A DNA stretch of 64,000 nucleotides from RPQJ01 sp963793675 (GCA_963793675.1 CAWCBA010000005.1:1-64000); one strand, 5' to 3'; positions 10,140-19,861 are shown, counted from the stretch's first letter. The notes: a model not told the origin generated them from the sequence alone. Translations and numbers: made by a program.

Positions 10140-11174
10140 ATGAGCGACACGACCACGACCTTCGGCCTCGACGACCTGGCGGCGGACGCCCGGGTGCGGG
10201 TTGCGGCCTGCGCGAGTCTCGCGGACCTGGAAGCGCTGAAGGTCGAACTGTTCGGCAAGAAAGGCGCGATCACCGCGCAACTGAAATCGCTCGGCGCGCT
10301 CGCTCCGGACGAGCGCAAGGCCGCGGGCGCCCGCATCAATGCGGTTCGTGACGAGATCGGCGCGGCCTTCGAGGCGCGCAAGTCGGAACTCGACAGTATC
10401 GAGCTCGAACGCAAGCTCGCCGCGGGACGCATCGACGTCACGCAGCCCGGTCGCGGCCAGCAGCCCGGCGGCCTGCACCCGGTAAGCCGCACGCGTCGGC
10501 GTATCGAGGCGATCTTCCGCAATGCCGGGTTTTCGGTCGAAGACGGTCCCGAAGTCGAGGACGACTGGCACAACTTCGAAGCGCTCAACATTCCCGCGAA
10601 CCATCCGGCGCGCGCGATGCACGACACGTTCTACTTCCCGGACGGCCGGCTGCTGCGCACGCACACGTCGCCCGTGCAGGTGCGCGCGATGCTGCGCGAC
10701 AAGCCGCCGCTGCGCATGATCATGCCGGGGCGCGTCTATCGCTGCGATTCCGACATGACCCACACGCCGATGTTCCACCAGGTCGAAGGCCTGGTCATCG
10801 ACGACGGCGTGAGTTTCGCCAACCTGAAGTCGGTGCTGCACCAGTTCATGCAGCAGTACTTCGAGCGCGACCTTGGCATCCGTTTCCGCCCGTCGTACTT
10901 TCCGTTCACCGAGCCATCGGCCGAGGTCGACATCGAATGCGTGTTCTGCAGCGGCGCGGGTTGCCGCGTCTGCAAGCAGACAGGCTGGCTCGAGGTCGCG
11001 GGCTGCGGCATGGTGCACCCCAACGTGCTGCGCAACGTGGGCATCGATCCCGAGCACTACACGGGTTATGCGTTCGGCATGGGCATCGAGCGCCTGACGA
11101 TGCTGCGTTACAGCGTCAACGACATCCGTCTTTACTTCGAGAACGACCTGCGCTTCCTGCGGCAGTTCGGCTGA
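10140..11174 (+). CDS. pheS: Phenylalanyl-tRNA synthetase alpha subunit
   Basis: PheS carries the catalytic class II core of the alpha2-beta2 enzyme that charges tRNA-Phe. Its 344 residues start with a coiled-coil arm (about residues 1-90). Then come HPVSRTRRRIEAIF, HNFEALNIPANHPARAMHDTFY (motif 1 region), PGRVYRCDSDMTHTPMFHQ (motif 2) and GYAFGMGIERLTMLRY (motif 3). ATG 10140 follows the REPIN, and no strong ribosome-binding site was seen. It is followed by pheT after 14 bp. Confidence 0.98.
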   Translation: MSDTTTTFGLDDLAADARVRVAACASLADLEALKVELFGKKGAITAQLKSLGALAPDERKAAGARINAVRDEIGAAFEARKSELDSIELERKLAAGRIDVTQPGRGQQPGGLHPVSRTRRRIEAIFRNAGFSVEDGPEVEDDWHNFEALNIPANHPARAMHDTFYFPDGRLLRTHTSPVQVRAMLRDKPPLRMIMPGRVYRCDSDMTHTPMFHQVEGLVIDDGVSFANLKSVLHQFMQQYFERDLGIRFRPSYFPFTEPSAEVDIECVFCSGAGCRVCKQTGWLEVAGCGMVHPNVLRNVGIDPEHYTGYAFGMGIERLTMLRYSVNDIRLYFENDLRFLRQFG

Positions 11175-11188
11175 TCCGGTAAGCGGCG

Positions 11189-13580
11189 ATGCGCATCAGT
11201 CTGCAATGGTTGGGTGAATGGATCGGCGGGCCGCTGCCCGCGCCGAAGGATCTCGCGGCGCGCCTGACGATGGCGGGCCTCGAGATCGAAGGCGTGGAGG
11301 CCGCCGCGCCGCCGCTGCCCGGCGTGATCGTCGGCGAGATCGTCGAGCGCGTGAAGCACCCGAACGCCGACACGCTGAGCGTCTGCCAGGTGAACACCGG
11401 GACCGGGACGGTGCAGATCGTCTGCGGCGCGCCCAATGCGCGCGCAGGCATGAAGGCGCCGCTCGCCACCGTCGGCGCGCAGTTGCCGGGCGGCATGGAG
11501 ATCAGGCAGGCCAGGCTGCGCGGCGTCGAGTCGTTCGGCATGCTGTGCTCGGCACGCGAACTCGCGCTGTCCGAGGAATCGAGCGGCCTGTTCGAATTGC
11601 CAGCGGACACAACCGACGGGGATGTCGCTCGTTGCAGCGCTGGGTCTCGACGACACCCTGCTCGAAGTGAACCTCACGCCGAACCGCGGCGATTGCATGA
11701 GCGTCCTCGGCATCGCGCGTGAAGTCGCCGCGCTGACCGGGCAGCCGCTCACTGGTCCGGCATGGAGCCCGGTACCCGCAGCGTCGAAGGACCGCTTTCC
11801 AGTCGAATTGACTGCCGGTGCGGGTTGCGTGCGCTTCGCATCGCGCGTGATCCGTGGCTTGAATCCGCAGGCCAGGTCGCCCGCGTGGATGCAGGAACGC
11901 CTGCGTCGCGCCGGTTTGCGTCCGATCAGTGCGGCGGTCGACGTCACCAACTACGTGATGCTCGAACTCGGCCAGCCGATGCACGCCTACGACCTGCGTG
12001 AACTCGCCGGCGGCATCGTCGTGCGTCGCGCGCGGGCAGGGGAGACACTCAAGCTGCTCGACGGTCGCGAAATCGCGATGGACGAGTCGGTGCTCGTCAT
12101 CGCCGATCGCGAAAAATCGCTCGGTCTGGCAGGCGTGATGGGCGGGGACCATTCCGGTATCGGTGACGACACGACCGACGTCCTGCTCGAAGTCGCGTTC
12201 TTCCTGCCCGACGCGATCGCGGGTCGTGGCCGCCGCTTCGGCCTGGTCACCGATGCCTCGCAGCGCTTCGAGCGCGGCGTCGATCCCACGCTGCAGGAAC
12301 GCGCGATCGAACGTGCAACGGCCTTGCTGTGCGCCTGCGCGGGCGGTACCCCGGGCCCGACACAGTTGGCCGAGCTCGCGAACGAAACACCGCAGCCGGC
12401 GATCGTTCGGCTGCGCCCGGAGCGTGCACGCCGCGTCATCGGGGCTGAGATCGACGACGCGACGATGGCGTCGATGCTCGACGGGTCTCGGCATGACAGC
12501 TCGAGCGCAGCGCCGAATGCGTGGCGCGTGACGCCGCCGACGTGGCGCTTCGACATCGCGATCGAAGAAGACCTGATCGAGGAAATTGCGCGTACGCACG
12601 GGTTCGACCGTATTCCGGAAACGGTGCAGGCCGCCCGGCAGCCGATTCCCGCCGTGACCGAAACCCGCATTGATGGCGACGCGGCAGCCGACGTGCTCGT
12701 CCAGCGCGGCTATTTCGAGGCGATCACGTACAGCTTCATCGAGCCGGGCCAGCACGATCTGTTCGCGCCCGGCGCGCCGAGCCTGACACTGAGCAATCCC
12801 ATCTCCGCCGAACTTGCGACGATGCGTGCCTCGTTGTGGCCGGGACTCGCAGCGGCGCTCGCGTCGAATCAGCGTCGGCAGCAGCCGCGCGTGCGCCTGT
12901 TCGAAATCGGCCGCAAGTTTGTCGTCACGCGTGACGATGGCGCGCTGCAGGAAGTGCCAGTCATCGCCGGTGTCGCCGCGGGCGCCGCCGTGCCGGAGCA
13001 GTGGGGCACGCCCAAGGCGGCCGTCGATTTCTTCGACGTGCGTGCCGACGTCGAGGCACTGCTGCGCGCGACGGGTGCGGTCGACGAATTCCGCTTCGTG
13101 CCGGGCCAGCACCCGGCACTGCATCCGGGCCAGACGGCCGAGATTCGTCGTGGCGACACACACGCAGGTTGGATCGGCCGACTGCATCCCGACGTCGAGC
13201 GCCAGCTTGATTTGACATATTCCGCGATCGTTTTCGAGCTCGAATTCGAGGTCGCGATGGCTGCCGCGGTGCCGCATTTCCACGAGGTGTCACGGTTTCC
13301 GGCGGTACGACGCGACCTGGCGATCCTCGTCGAGGAAGCGGTGCCCGTGCAGAAACTGCTCGACTGCGTCCAGAACGCCGCGGGGACGGTGCTGCGCGAC
13401 ACGACGGTGTTCGATATCTACCGCGGAGCGGGCATCGAAACTGGTCGCAAGAGTGTGGCGATAGGCTTGAATTTGCAGGATGTTTCGCGCACCCTTACCG
13501 ACGATGAGACGGATGCCGTCGTGGCTCGGGTCGTCTCCGACCTGGAGCGGGAGTGCTCCGCCACGATACGAGACAGATAA
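11189..13580 (+). CDS. pheT: Phenylalanyl-tRNA synthetase beta subunit, one frameshift as read
   Basis: PheT binds tRNA-Phe and edits mischarged Tyr-tRNA. The N-terminal frame (from ATG 11189) has the tRNA-binding EMAP-like domain (VKHPNADTLSVCQVNTG). The remainder (VAALGLDDTLLEVNLTPNRGDC to the C-terminal anticodon-binding domain ending near SATIRDR) is one frame away. The switch is at about 11611, in GACACAACCGACGGGG, where one base is missing. Restoring it gives a protein of about 797 residues, which is normal. Both halves are fully conserved, so the gene is probably functional. Confidence 0.93.
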
Positions 13581-13587
13581 GACAAAG

Positions 13588-13887
13588 ATGGCATTGACCA
13601 AGGCGGAAATCGCAGAAGCATTGTTCGACCAGCTCGGCCTCAACAAGCGTGAGGCCCGCGAGCTCGTCGACTTGTTCTTCGAAGAGTTGCGAATGGCGCT
13701 CGCCCATGGCGAGCAGGTCAAGCTCTCCGGTTTCGGCAACTTCGACCTGCGCAGCAAGAACCAGCGCCCGGGTCGCAACCCGAAGACCGGCGAGGAGATC
13801 CCGATCAGCGCGCGTCGCGTCGTGACGTTCCGTCCTGGCCAGAAACTGAAGGCGCGCGTGGAAGCGTATGCTGGAACCCAGCAATAA
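13588..13887 (+). CDS. ihfA: Integration host factor subunit alpha
   Basis: This 99-residue HU/IHF-family protein begins MALTKAEIAEALFDQLGLNKREA. It has the DNA-intercalating arm with the family proline (KNQRPGRNPKTGEE). The alpha form is recognised from its length, the MALTKAEIAE start and its position after pheT. IHF bends DNA at promoters, origins and recombination sites. ATG 13588 lies just past pheT. The last 20 bp overlap the next gene. Confidence 0.95.
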   Translation: MALTKAEIAEALFDQLGLNKREARELVDLFFEELRMALAHGEQVKLSGFGNFDLRSKNQRPGRNPKTGEEIPISARRVVTFRPGQKLKARVEAYAGTQQ

Positions 13888-14224
13888 CGACGAACTCCCG
13901 GCGATCCCGGGCAAGCGCTACTTCACCATCGGTGAGGTGAGCGAGCTGTGCGGCGTGAAGCCGCACGTGCTGCGTTACTGGGAGCAGGAATTCCCCCAGC
14001 TCAAGCCGGTCAAGCGTCGAGGCAACCGTCGCTACTACCAGCGCCAGGACGTGCTGGTCATTCGCCAGATCCGGGCGCTGCTCTACGACCAGGGCTTCAC
14101 GATCGGCGGCGCCCGCAATCGGCTCGAGGGCGAGGAAGCCCGCGATGACGTCACCCAGGCCCACCAGCTGGCCCGCCAGCTGCGCATCGAGCTCGAAGAA
14201 CTGATCAAAATCCTGCGGCGCTGA
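13868..14224 (+). CDS. MerR-family transcriptional regulator
   Basis: The 118-residue protein has a MerR winged helix (YFTIGEVSELCGVKPHVLRYWEQEFPQL, about residues 18-46, and RRYYQRQDVLVIRQI). A short C-terminal coiled coil follows. It has no Cys-rich metal-binding loop, so it is not a classical metal sensor. It overlaps ihfA by 20 bp, an arrangement common in gammaproteobacteria. The target genes and inducer are unknown. Confidence 0.9.
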   Translation: MLEPSNNDELPAIPGKRYFTIGEVSELCGVKPHVLRYWEQEFPQLKPVKRRGNRRYYQRQDVLVIRQIRALLYDQGFTIGGARNRLEGEEARDDVTQAHQLARQLRIELEELIKILRR

Positions 14225-14234
14225 GCGATTCGGC

Positions 14235-14240
14235 TATAAT
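14235..14240 (+). promoter_or_regulatory. -10 element of the tRNA-Pro gene
   Basis: A perfect TATAAT lies 11 bp before the tRNA 5' end and is followed by a GC-rich discriminator. The -35 box is not obvious. Confidence 0.6.
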
Positions 14241-14251
14241 CCGCGCCCGGT

Positions 14252-14328
14252 CGGAGCGTGGCGCAGTCTGGTAGCGCACTTGCATGGGGTGCAAGGGGTC
14301 GGAGGTTCGAATCCTCTCGCTCCGACCA
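14252..14328 (+). tRNA. tRNA-Pro (GGG)
   Basis: This 77-nt tRNA has CCA encoded. The acceptor stem is CGGAGCG/CGCTCCG. The anticodon stem CTTGC/GCAAG holds loop ATGGGGT, giving anticodon GGG. The D- and T-arm sequences (GTAGCGCAC, GGTTCGAATCC) match bacterial proline tRNAs. Confidence 0.97.
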
Positions 14329-14348
14329 ATTAAAACAGGTGCTTACGA

Positions 14349-14370
14349 AACGCCCGCAAGGGCGTTTTTC
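14349..14370 (+). terminator. Rho-independent terminator after tRNA-Pro
   Basis: AACGCCC-GCAA-GGGCGTT is followed by TTTCGTT, about 20 bp after the tRNA. The stem is short, GC-rich and followed by a U-tract. Confidence 0.8.
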
Positions 14371-14407
14371 GTTGACGCGCCTCGCAGCGCGGCTGCCTGC
14401 CCGGGCC

Positions 14408-15812
14408 TCAGCGAGGCAGCATGACGACCGCCTCCAGCCCGCCGGCCGGCAAATTCCCGAGTCGGACGTCGCCGCCATGGGCGCGGGCAATCATCCGTGC
14501 AATGGACAGGCCGAGGCCGGCGCCGCCGGTTTCGGCGTTGCGCGAGGGGTCGAGCCGCTCGTACGGCTCGAAGACCCGTTCCTGGTCGGGGTCCGGGATG
14601 CCGGGTCCGTCGTCATCGACGCGGATCAGGACCGCGGCCGCCGTCGATTCGATGGTGACCCGCGCCACGCGCCCGTACTTGAGCGCGTTGTCGATGAGAT
14701 TGCCGACGCAGCGACGCATTGCCGTCGGCTGGCAGGGGTAGGGTACGCGCGGGCCCTGCGTCACCAGCGAACGCGAATGACACGCCCGGCCTGTCGTCGC
14801 ACAGGTCTTCGATCAGCGACACCAGGTCGACGTCGACCGTCGCCTCGCGGCGTGAATCCTCACCTGCAAAAGCCAGCGTCGAGCCGATCAAGGCATCCAT
14901 GTGCGCGAGGTCGGCGAGCATTTTCTGGCGCTGCTCGTCGTCATCCATTAATTCGGCGCGCAGGCGCAGCCGGGTGATGGGTGTACGGAGGTCGTGTGAA
15001 ATGGCGGCCGTCATCTGCACGCGATCGTGCACCTGGCGCTGCAACCGCGATTGCATGGCGTTGAATGCGCGTGCTGCCTGGCGCAGCTCCCGCGCTCCGC
15101 GTTCCTGCAGCGGCGGCGCGTTCACGTCGTCGCCGAGCCGCTCGGCGGCGCGCGCCAGCGTCACCAGCGGATCGGTCAGGCGCCGGACGGCCCAGATCGA
15201 CGCGCCGATGATCGCGAGCGCGGCCAGTGCGAGCAGTGCCAGCGAACTTCCGGACAGGGTCTGCGGGTTCTCGACAAAGGGCGCCTCGAAATTCAGCCAC
15301 GATCCGTCGTCGAGCTGCAGTGCGACGCGCAACAAGGGTACGTGGGTGTGCTCCGTCAGGATGGAATCGAGACGCCGTCCGAGACTGGTCGAGCGGTCGC
15401 TCGGTCGGCCACCAGGAATGACGGAGCCCGCGACGGGCGCCGGGGCGAATGAAACGCGAAGCGTACGCCAGGGCACGTCCCACAAGGCCGCCTGCATCAC
15501 TTGCGAGAACAGCCTGGCGCCGCGGTCGTCGATGTCCGTGCCCGTGGGCGCGGGGGCATCGTCCCAGCTCACGCGCAACGTGCCGCCACGCACGGACGCC
15601 AGCATTGCACCGCGTTGCGCAGGCGGCGTGACCACGACGAGCCGAACCAGGTCCGCCATGCGTTCGGCCAGATGGAAATGCGCCAGCACCGAGCTGGTCT
15701 GGGAGCGTTCCCCGGCGTTGATCGCGAGCGTCGCGACTTGCGCGACCGCAAGCCCGCTCACCAGGACCACGACGATCCAGCCGGCTACGGTGTCGGGAAC
15801 GAAGCGCCTCAC
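14408..15812 (-). CDS. EnvZ-type sensor histidine kinase, one frameshift as read
   Basis: Start GTG at 15812 overlaps the regulator stop (GTGA). The protein, of about 468 residues, has an N-terminal membrane segment (AGWIVVVLVSGLAVAQ), a periplasmic domain and a second membrane segment (SLALLALAALAIIGASIW). A HAMP domain, the H-box (AAISHDLRTPITRLRLRAE), the N-box (CVGNLIDNALKYG) and the ATP lid (DDDGPGIP, GGAGLGLSIARMIARAHGG) follow. The C-terminal ATPase is one frame away after about 14755. A single indel is inferred. It phosphorylates the adjacent regulator in response to an unknown envelope signal. Confidence 0.88.
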
Positions 15813-16528
15813 GCCCGCACGACGGATGTCGCGAGCATGTAACCGTCGCCACGTACCGTGGCGATGATCCGTGGCAACCGCGGGTCGGCTTCGATCTTGC
15901 GACGCAGCCGGCTCACCTGCACGTCGATGCTGCGGTCGAACGGCACCGGGCTCCGGCCCCGCGCGAGATCGAGCAACTGGTCGCGCGTGAGGGTGCGTTG
16001 CGGATGCTCGAGGAACGCGAGCAGCAGGTCGAATTCGCCGGTCGAGAGCGTCACCATCGTGCCTTCGGGCGACAACAGGCAGCGACGGCCCACGTCGAGC
16101 GTCCAGCCCGCAAACTGCAGGCACTCGGTTGCGCCGACGGCCACGCGCCGTGGATGCGTCGCGCTGCGGCGGAGCAGGGCGCGCATGCGCGCCAGCAGTT
16201 CGCGCGAGTTGAAGGGCTTCGGCAGGTAATCGTCCGCCCCGAGTTCGAGGCCCACGATCCGGTCGGTAGGGTCGCTCACGGCCGTCAGCATGATGAGCGG
16301 CACGTCGCTGGTGGCCCGCAGTTCGCGGCAGGCGGTGAGACCGTCCTTGCCCGGCATCATCACGTCGAGCACGACCAGGTCGATCGCGGCTTCGTCGAGC
16401 GTCTTGCGCATTTCGCGCGCGTCGCGCGCGACGGAGACGCGAAATCCATTGGCGGTCAGGAAGCGCGAGAGCAGGTCGCGGAGTTCGCGGTCGTCGTCGA
16501 CGATCAGGATGTGCGGGTTGGTTTCCAT
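15809..16528 (-). CDS. OmpR/PhoB-family response regulator
   Basis: The protein of about 239 residues starts METNPHILIVDDD at ATG 16528. The receiver domain shows the acidic pair (VDDD), the phospho-acceptor Asp in VVLDVMMPGKDG, the Thr (MLTA) and the Lys (PKPF). The C-terminal winged helix has TRDQLLDLARGRSPVPFDRS and the typical RLRRKIE recognition helix. It is translationally coupled to its kinase. The closest resemblance is to OmpR-type regulators, but the regulon is unknown. The divergent small periplasmic protein at 16752 is a possible target. Confidence 0.93.
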   Translation of the reverse strand: METNPHILIVDDDRELRDLLSRFLTANGFRVSVARDAREMRKTLDEAAIDLVVLDVMMPGKDGLTACRELRATSDVPLIMLTAVSDPTDRIVGLELGADDYLPKPFNSRELLARMRALLRRSATHPRRVAVGATECLQFAGWTLDVGRRCLLSPEGTMVTLSTGEFDLLLAFLEHPQRTLTRDQLLDLARGRSPVPFDRSIDVQVSRLRRKIEADPRLPRIIATVRGDGYMLATSVVRA

Positions 16529-16751
16529 GGGCGGGAAAGCTTGAGCGTCGATCTTCCGACCGCGCAAATGCCAAGGGGTTCAATCGTGTAACGGCCTGTA
16601 ACAGGACGCCGTCCGGCAACGTTCCGTTACCGAACGGGGGGTGGCTCGCAACACTGCACTTACAAACCGGTGGTCAACTGTCCTTCATCCGGGGACATCC
16701 CCGGATCGAGTACCGAAACGTGTTGAACATGATTCCAGGAGTGAGAAACCT

Positions 16752-17012
16752 ATGAACATCCGCAATGCCCTGCTGACGGTTGCCGCTGCCGCGCTGATCG
16801 CTCCCGCCGCTTTCGCGGCCACGACGGCCACCAAGGAAGATTGCGCCACGGCGCAGAAGAAGGCGGACGCAGCGATCACGGCAAATCCGCATGCTTCGGC
16901 CAAGGCCAGGGACCTGCGCGCCGAGGCCGAGAAGCTGTGCCAGTCCGGCAAGACGGCCGACGGCGTGAAGAAGTTCGATGAAGTCGCAAAGGAGGCTGCC
17001 CGGGCCAAGTAA
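16752..17012 (+). CDS. Small periplasmic protein of unknown function
   Basis: The product has 86 residues with a clear signal peptide (MNIRNALLTVAAAALIAPAAFA, cleavage after AFA). The mature part of about 64 residues is Lys/Ala-rich and helical, with two cysteines (EDCATA, KLCQSG) that could form a disulfide. No family was recognised. It faces away from the two-component system across 223 bp and is followed by a strong terminator, so it is a single-gene unit. Regulation by the neighbouring OmpR-type protein is possible but not shown. Confidence 0.75.
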   Translation: MNIRNALLTVAAAALIAPAAFAATTATKEDCATAQKKADAAITANPHASAKARDLRAEAEKLCQSGKTADGVKKFDEVAKEAARAK

Positions 17013-17041
17013 CACGGCACCCCGGACATCCCCCTGGTGAC

Positions 17042-17078
17042 AGGGCCGCCCTCGCTTCGGGGGCGGCCCTTCCGTTTT
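17042..17078 (+). terminator. Rho-independent terminator
   Basis: AGGGCCGCCC and GGGCGGCCCT pair around TCGCTTCGG and are followed by TCCGTTTT. It ends the small periplasmic protein transcript. Confidence 0.75.
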
Positions 17079-17100
17079 GAAATCCTGTATCTTTTGCCGC

Positions 17101-18090
17101 ATGGACACGCAACAGACGAAATCGATCCTGACGGTGGCCCTGATGGCGGCGTTCGCCGACGGGCTCAAGGACGAACGCGAACGCGAGTCGATCCGCCAGC
17201 TGACCGAGGCGCTCGGAGCCGAAGCCAGCATCGACCTGCCGGCCTGGTACCGCGACGTCCTGCTCGCGCGGCCCGACCTCACCGAAGTCGTGAAGCCGCT
17301 CGACACGCAGGGGCTGCGCCAGTACGCCTACGAAATGGCCGTCGGCGTCGTGAACTCCGACGGCTCGCAGAATGCGGCCGAAGCGGCCTTCCTCGCGCAA
17401 CTTGCCAGGTCGCTGCAGTTACCCACGACGGCGACGGAGTCCGTCACGCAGCAAGCCAGTGCAATGGCGCATGCAGCGGTTGAACCCACTGGTCCTGCTG
17501 CCCCGGCAGGTATGACGGCTGCTGCCGCGGCACCGACGGCCGTGGCGGGCACCGTGCTCGGCAAGGCGAACCTCAGCGATGCCGAGATGGACAAGACGAT
17601 CATGTCCGCTTCGATCACCAACGCGGCGCTCGAATTGCTGCCGGAGTCGATCGCCTCGATGGCGATCATTCCGCTGCAGTTGCGACTCGTGTATCGCATC
17701 GGCAAGGCGTACGGCTACGCGATGGACAGCTCGAACGCGAAGGATTTCATCGCCACGCTGGGCGTCGGCCTCACCTCGCAGTACGTCGAGCAGATCGGAC
17801 GCAAATTGTTGGGCGGGCTGCTCGGCGGCATCGGCGGCGGCCTCGGTCGTTCGCTCGGCCGGCAGGCGGCGAGTTCCGGACTCACCTTCGCCACGACGTA
17901 CGCGATCGGTCGCGTGGCGCAGCGTTACTACGCGGGCGGCCGCACGCTCGATTCGGCGGCGCTCAAGGCAACGTTTGCGTCGTTGCTGGCCGAGGCGCGT
18001 GGCATGGCCCCGCAATACCAGTCACAGATCGAGCAGGCCGCGCAGACGATCGACACGCGCAACCTGGTGTCGCTGGTCAAGCAAAGCTAG
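17101..18090 (+). CDS. TerB-like / DUF697-like protein
   Basis: The protein has 329 residues. Residues 1-100 look like a TerB-type helical domain (ALMAAFADGLKDERERESIRQL and later VNSDGSQNAAEAAFL, the paired acidic motifs). A flexible Ala/Pro linker follows. The C-terminal 170 residues resemble DUF697 (YcjF-like), with a Gly-rich hydrophobic segment (GLLGGIGGGLGRSLGRQ) likely to associate with the membrane. The function is unknown. TerB-like domains often act in envelope stress. Start ATG 17101. Confidence 0.6.
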   Translation: MDTQQTKSILTVALMAAFADGLKDERERESIRQLTEALGAEASIDLPAWYRDVLLARPDLTEVVKPLDTQGLRQYAYEMAVGVVNSDGSQNAAEAAFLAQLARSLQLPTTATESVTQQASAMAHAAVEPTGPAAPAGMTAAAAAPTAVAGTVLGKANLSDAEMDKTIMSASITNAALELLPESIASMAIIPLQLRLVYRIGKAYGYAMDSSNAKDFIATLGVGLTSQYVEQIGRKLLGGLLGGIGGGLGRSLGRQAASSGLTFATTYAIGRVAQRYYAGGRTLDSAALKATFASLLAEARGMAPQYQSQIEQAAQTIDTRNLVSLVKQS

Positions 18091-18101
18091 GGTTGAGGCA
18101 A

Positions 18102-18145
18102 GGGGCGAAATAGGGGACGCTCACCTATTTCCAAATAGGTGAGCC
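18102..18145 (+). repeat. REPIN-like repeat, short form
   Basis: GAAATAGGGGACGCTCACCT is followed by the inverted CAAATAGGTGAGC. It is the third copy of the family at 6684 and 10053, here in the convergent gap between the DUF697-like gene and the phosphatase. Confidence 0.65.
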
Positions 18146-18154
18146 GGAATCAAA

Positions 18155-18199
18155 CCCCTTCCTAACCTTCCTTTCCTTCCTGCCCTTCCTCCCTTCCTA
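18155..18199 (+). repeat. CTTCC-type pyrimidine tract
   Basis: Seven CTTCC/CCTTCC units run almost without interruption up to the phosphatase stop codon. The tract is a slippage-prone microsatellite outside coding sequence. No function is evident. Confidence 0.6.
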
Positions 18200-18871
18200 G
18201 GAGTGCGTGATCGCGTCGACGCGATCGGCACGCTCCAGGTGCGGGATCGCGTTGAACGACACCAACCGGGCATTGCCCGATGGCGGGCGGATCACTTCCG
18301 TCACGCCGGTGTTGCGGATCTGCAGGTTCAGCTGGATTGCCGCGTCCGCTCCTGCTTCGAGCACCTCCGACGTGTATCGGCCAATCACGCCGCCGGACGT
18401 TACGATCAGTACGTTGTCGTCGCGTCCGAGCCCTGCGCACGCCGCGGCAACGCCTGCACGGATGCGCGAGCCGAACTCACTCCAGCTTTCGCCACCCGCG
18501 ACGACATCATCGTGCCTGGACCACTTCTGCATGGCGCTGCGGATCGCTGCGAAGTACTCGCGGCGGTCGCCCGATGCCCGGATTGCCTGCAGCCGGTCGC
18601 CTTCGAAGAATTGCAGCAGCGAAAGGTGATCGTATTCGTTGAAACGGGCGTCCTGGGTGAAGTCGCTCGAACCGTCGAGCGCGCTCAAGACCCGTTCGCA
18701 CGTCGAGACCTGCCGTTGCAGCGTGCCCGCGAGCACGCGGGCGAAGCGCAGGCCGCGTCCCGCGAAATGCTCGCCGAGCCACGTCGACTGGCGCGCGCCG
18801 AGGGCGGTGATCGAATCGTAGTTGCCCGCGAAATCGGGCTGGCCGTGGCGTACCAGATAGAGATAGGGCAT
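18197..18871 (-). CDS. Histidine phosphatase family protein
   Basis: The 224-residue protein starts MPYLYLVRHGQPDF. The RHG motif carries the phospho-accepting histidine. The second conserved His-containing segment of the fold is not obvious (SGGVIGRY occupies its place), so activity is uncertain. The family includes phosphoglycerate mutases, SixA and broad phosphatases. The substrate is unknown. It is divergent from the SAM hydrolase gene, with starts only 29 bp apart. Confidence 0.85.
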   Translation of the reverse strand: MPYLYLVRHGQPDFAGNYDSITALGARQSTWLGEHFAGRGLRFARVLAGTLQRQVSTCERVLSALDGSSDFTQDARFNEYDHLSLLQFFEGDRLQAIRASGDRREYFAAIRSAMQKWSRHDDVVAGGESWSEFGSRIRAGVAAACAGLGRDDNVLIVTSGGVIGRYTSEVLEAGADAAIQLNLQIRNTGVTEVIRPPSGNARLVSFNAIPHLERADRVDAITHS

Positions 18872-18900
18872 AAGCCTTGCAGTTTAGCCCGGAAGTCCGC

Positions 18901-19733
18901 ATGCCCAAGGCCAGGCCATCCACACCTTTCCAGCCGTGCGGCGTCATCACGCTGACGACGGACTTCGGCCACCAGGACCCTTTCGTCGGCGTGATGAAGG
19001 GGCAGGTGCTGCGTCGGTTCCCCGCGGCCAGGCTCGTCGACCTGACGCACGAGATCCTGGTGCACTGGCCCGCCGAGGCCGGCTTCTGGCTCGGGCGCTC
19101 GTTCCGCTACTTCCCGCCGGGCACAGTGCACGTGGCTGTCGTGGACCCGGGCGTAGGCAGTTCGCGCGACATCGCCCTGGTCGAAGCCGACAGCCACCTG
19201 TTCCTGGCGCCCGACAACGGCCTGCTGGCCGGCGTGCTCGAGCGACTGGAATCCACCCCCATCCTGCGGCGGCTCGAGGACGGCGCCCTGCGTGAACCTG
19301 GGAATCCATCGGCCGAGCGCGACCTTCCACGGTCGCGACATCTTCGCGCCGCTGGCCGCCGAACTGGCGGCCGGCCGGTTACGTCCCGAAGCCCTGGGGC
19401 CGTTGGTTCGGGAACTCGTTCCGGGTCGGCTCGCTGAGCCAGTCCTGGCTGGGGGACAGCTGAGCGGGGTGGTGGTGACGGTGGACCATTTCGGCAACCT
19501 CCTGACCAACCTGGACGCCCCACTGGTGGCGCAGGTGACGACGCCGGTGGTACGTGGCCGGCGGTCAGGAAATCCCGCTACGGCGGACCTATTCCGAGGT
19601 CCCGCCCGGCGAATACGTCGCCCTGGTCAATTCGTTCGGGGTCCTGGAGGTCGCGCGAGCCGAAAAGAGTGCCGCCGCGGGCCTCGGTCTCGGCCGGGGC
19701 GCTCCGATTGTCGTCTCGCCGCGACGGGGCTGA
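18901..19733 (+). pseudogene. S-adenosyl-L-methionine hydroxide adenosyltransferase (DUF62), two frameshifts as read
   Basis: The N-terminus (ITLTTDFGHQDPFVGVMKG, VVDPGVGSSR, APDNGLL) is the SAM hydrolase/fluorinase-type domain. It binds SAM and, in this subfamily, hydrolyses it to adenosine and methionine. The middle (SATFHGRDIFAPLAAELA, VDHFGNLLTNLD) and the C-terminal barrel (YSEVPPGEYVALVNSFGVLEVA, ending at 19733) lie in two further frames. The shifts are near 19291 and 19552. All three pieces are conserved end to end, so the breaks are probably assembly errors. The corrected length is about 277 residues. Confidence 0.85.
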
Positions 19734-19833
19734 AGGATCAACCACGCGGACAGGGGAACCGGCCCCGGCATCCACGGTCTGACGGGACGGAACACGGCGG
19801 CGCGTGGCGTCATTGCGCCGCAACACGAATCTG

Positions 19834-19861
19834 TTGAGAAGAAAACCAGTCCGTGTATAGT
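19834..19861 (+). promoter_or_regulatory. Sigma-70-type promoter for the small acidic protein
   Basis: TTGAGA, a 16-bp spacer and TATAGT lie 72 bp upstream of the start at 19933. Confidence 0.6.
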
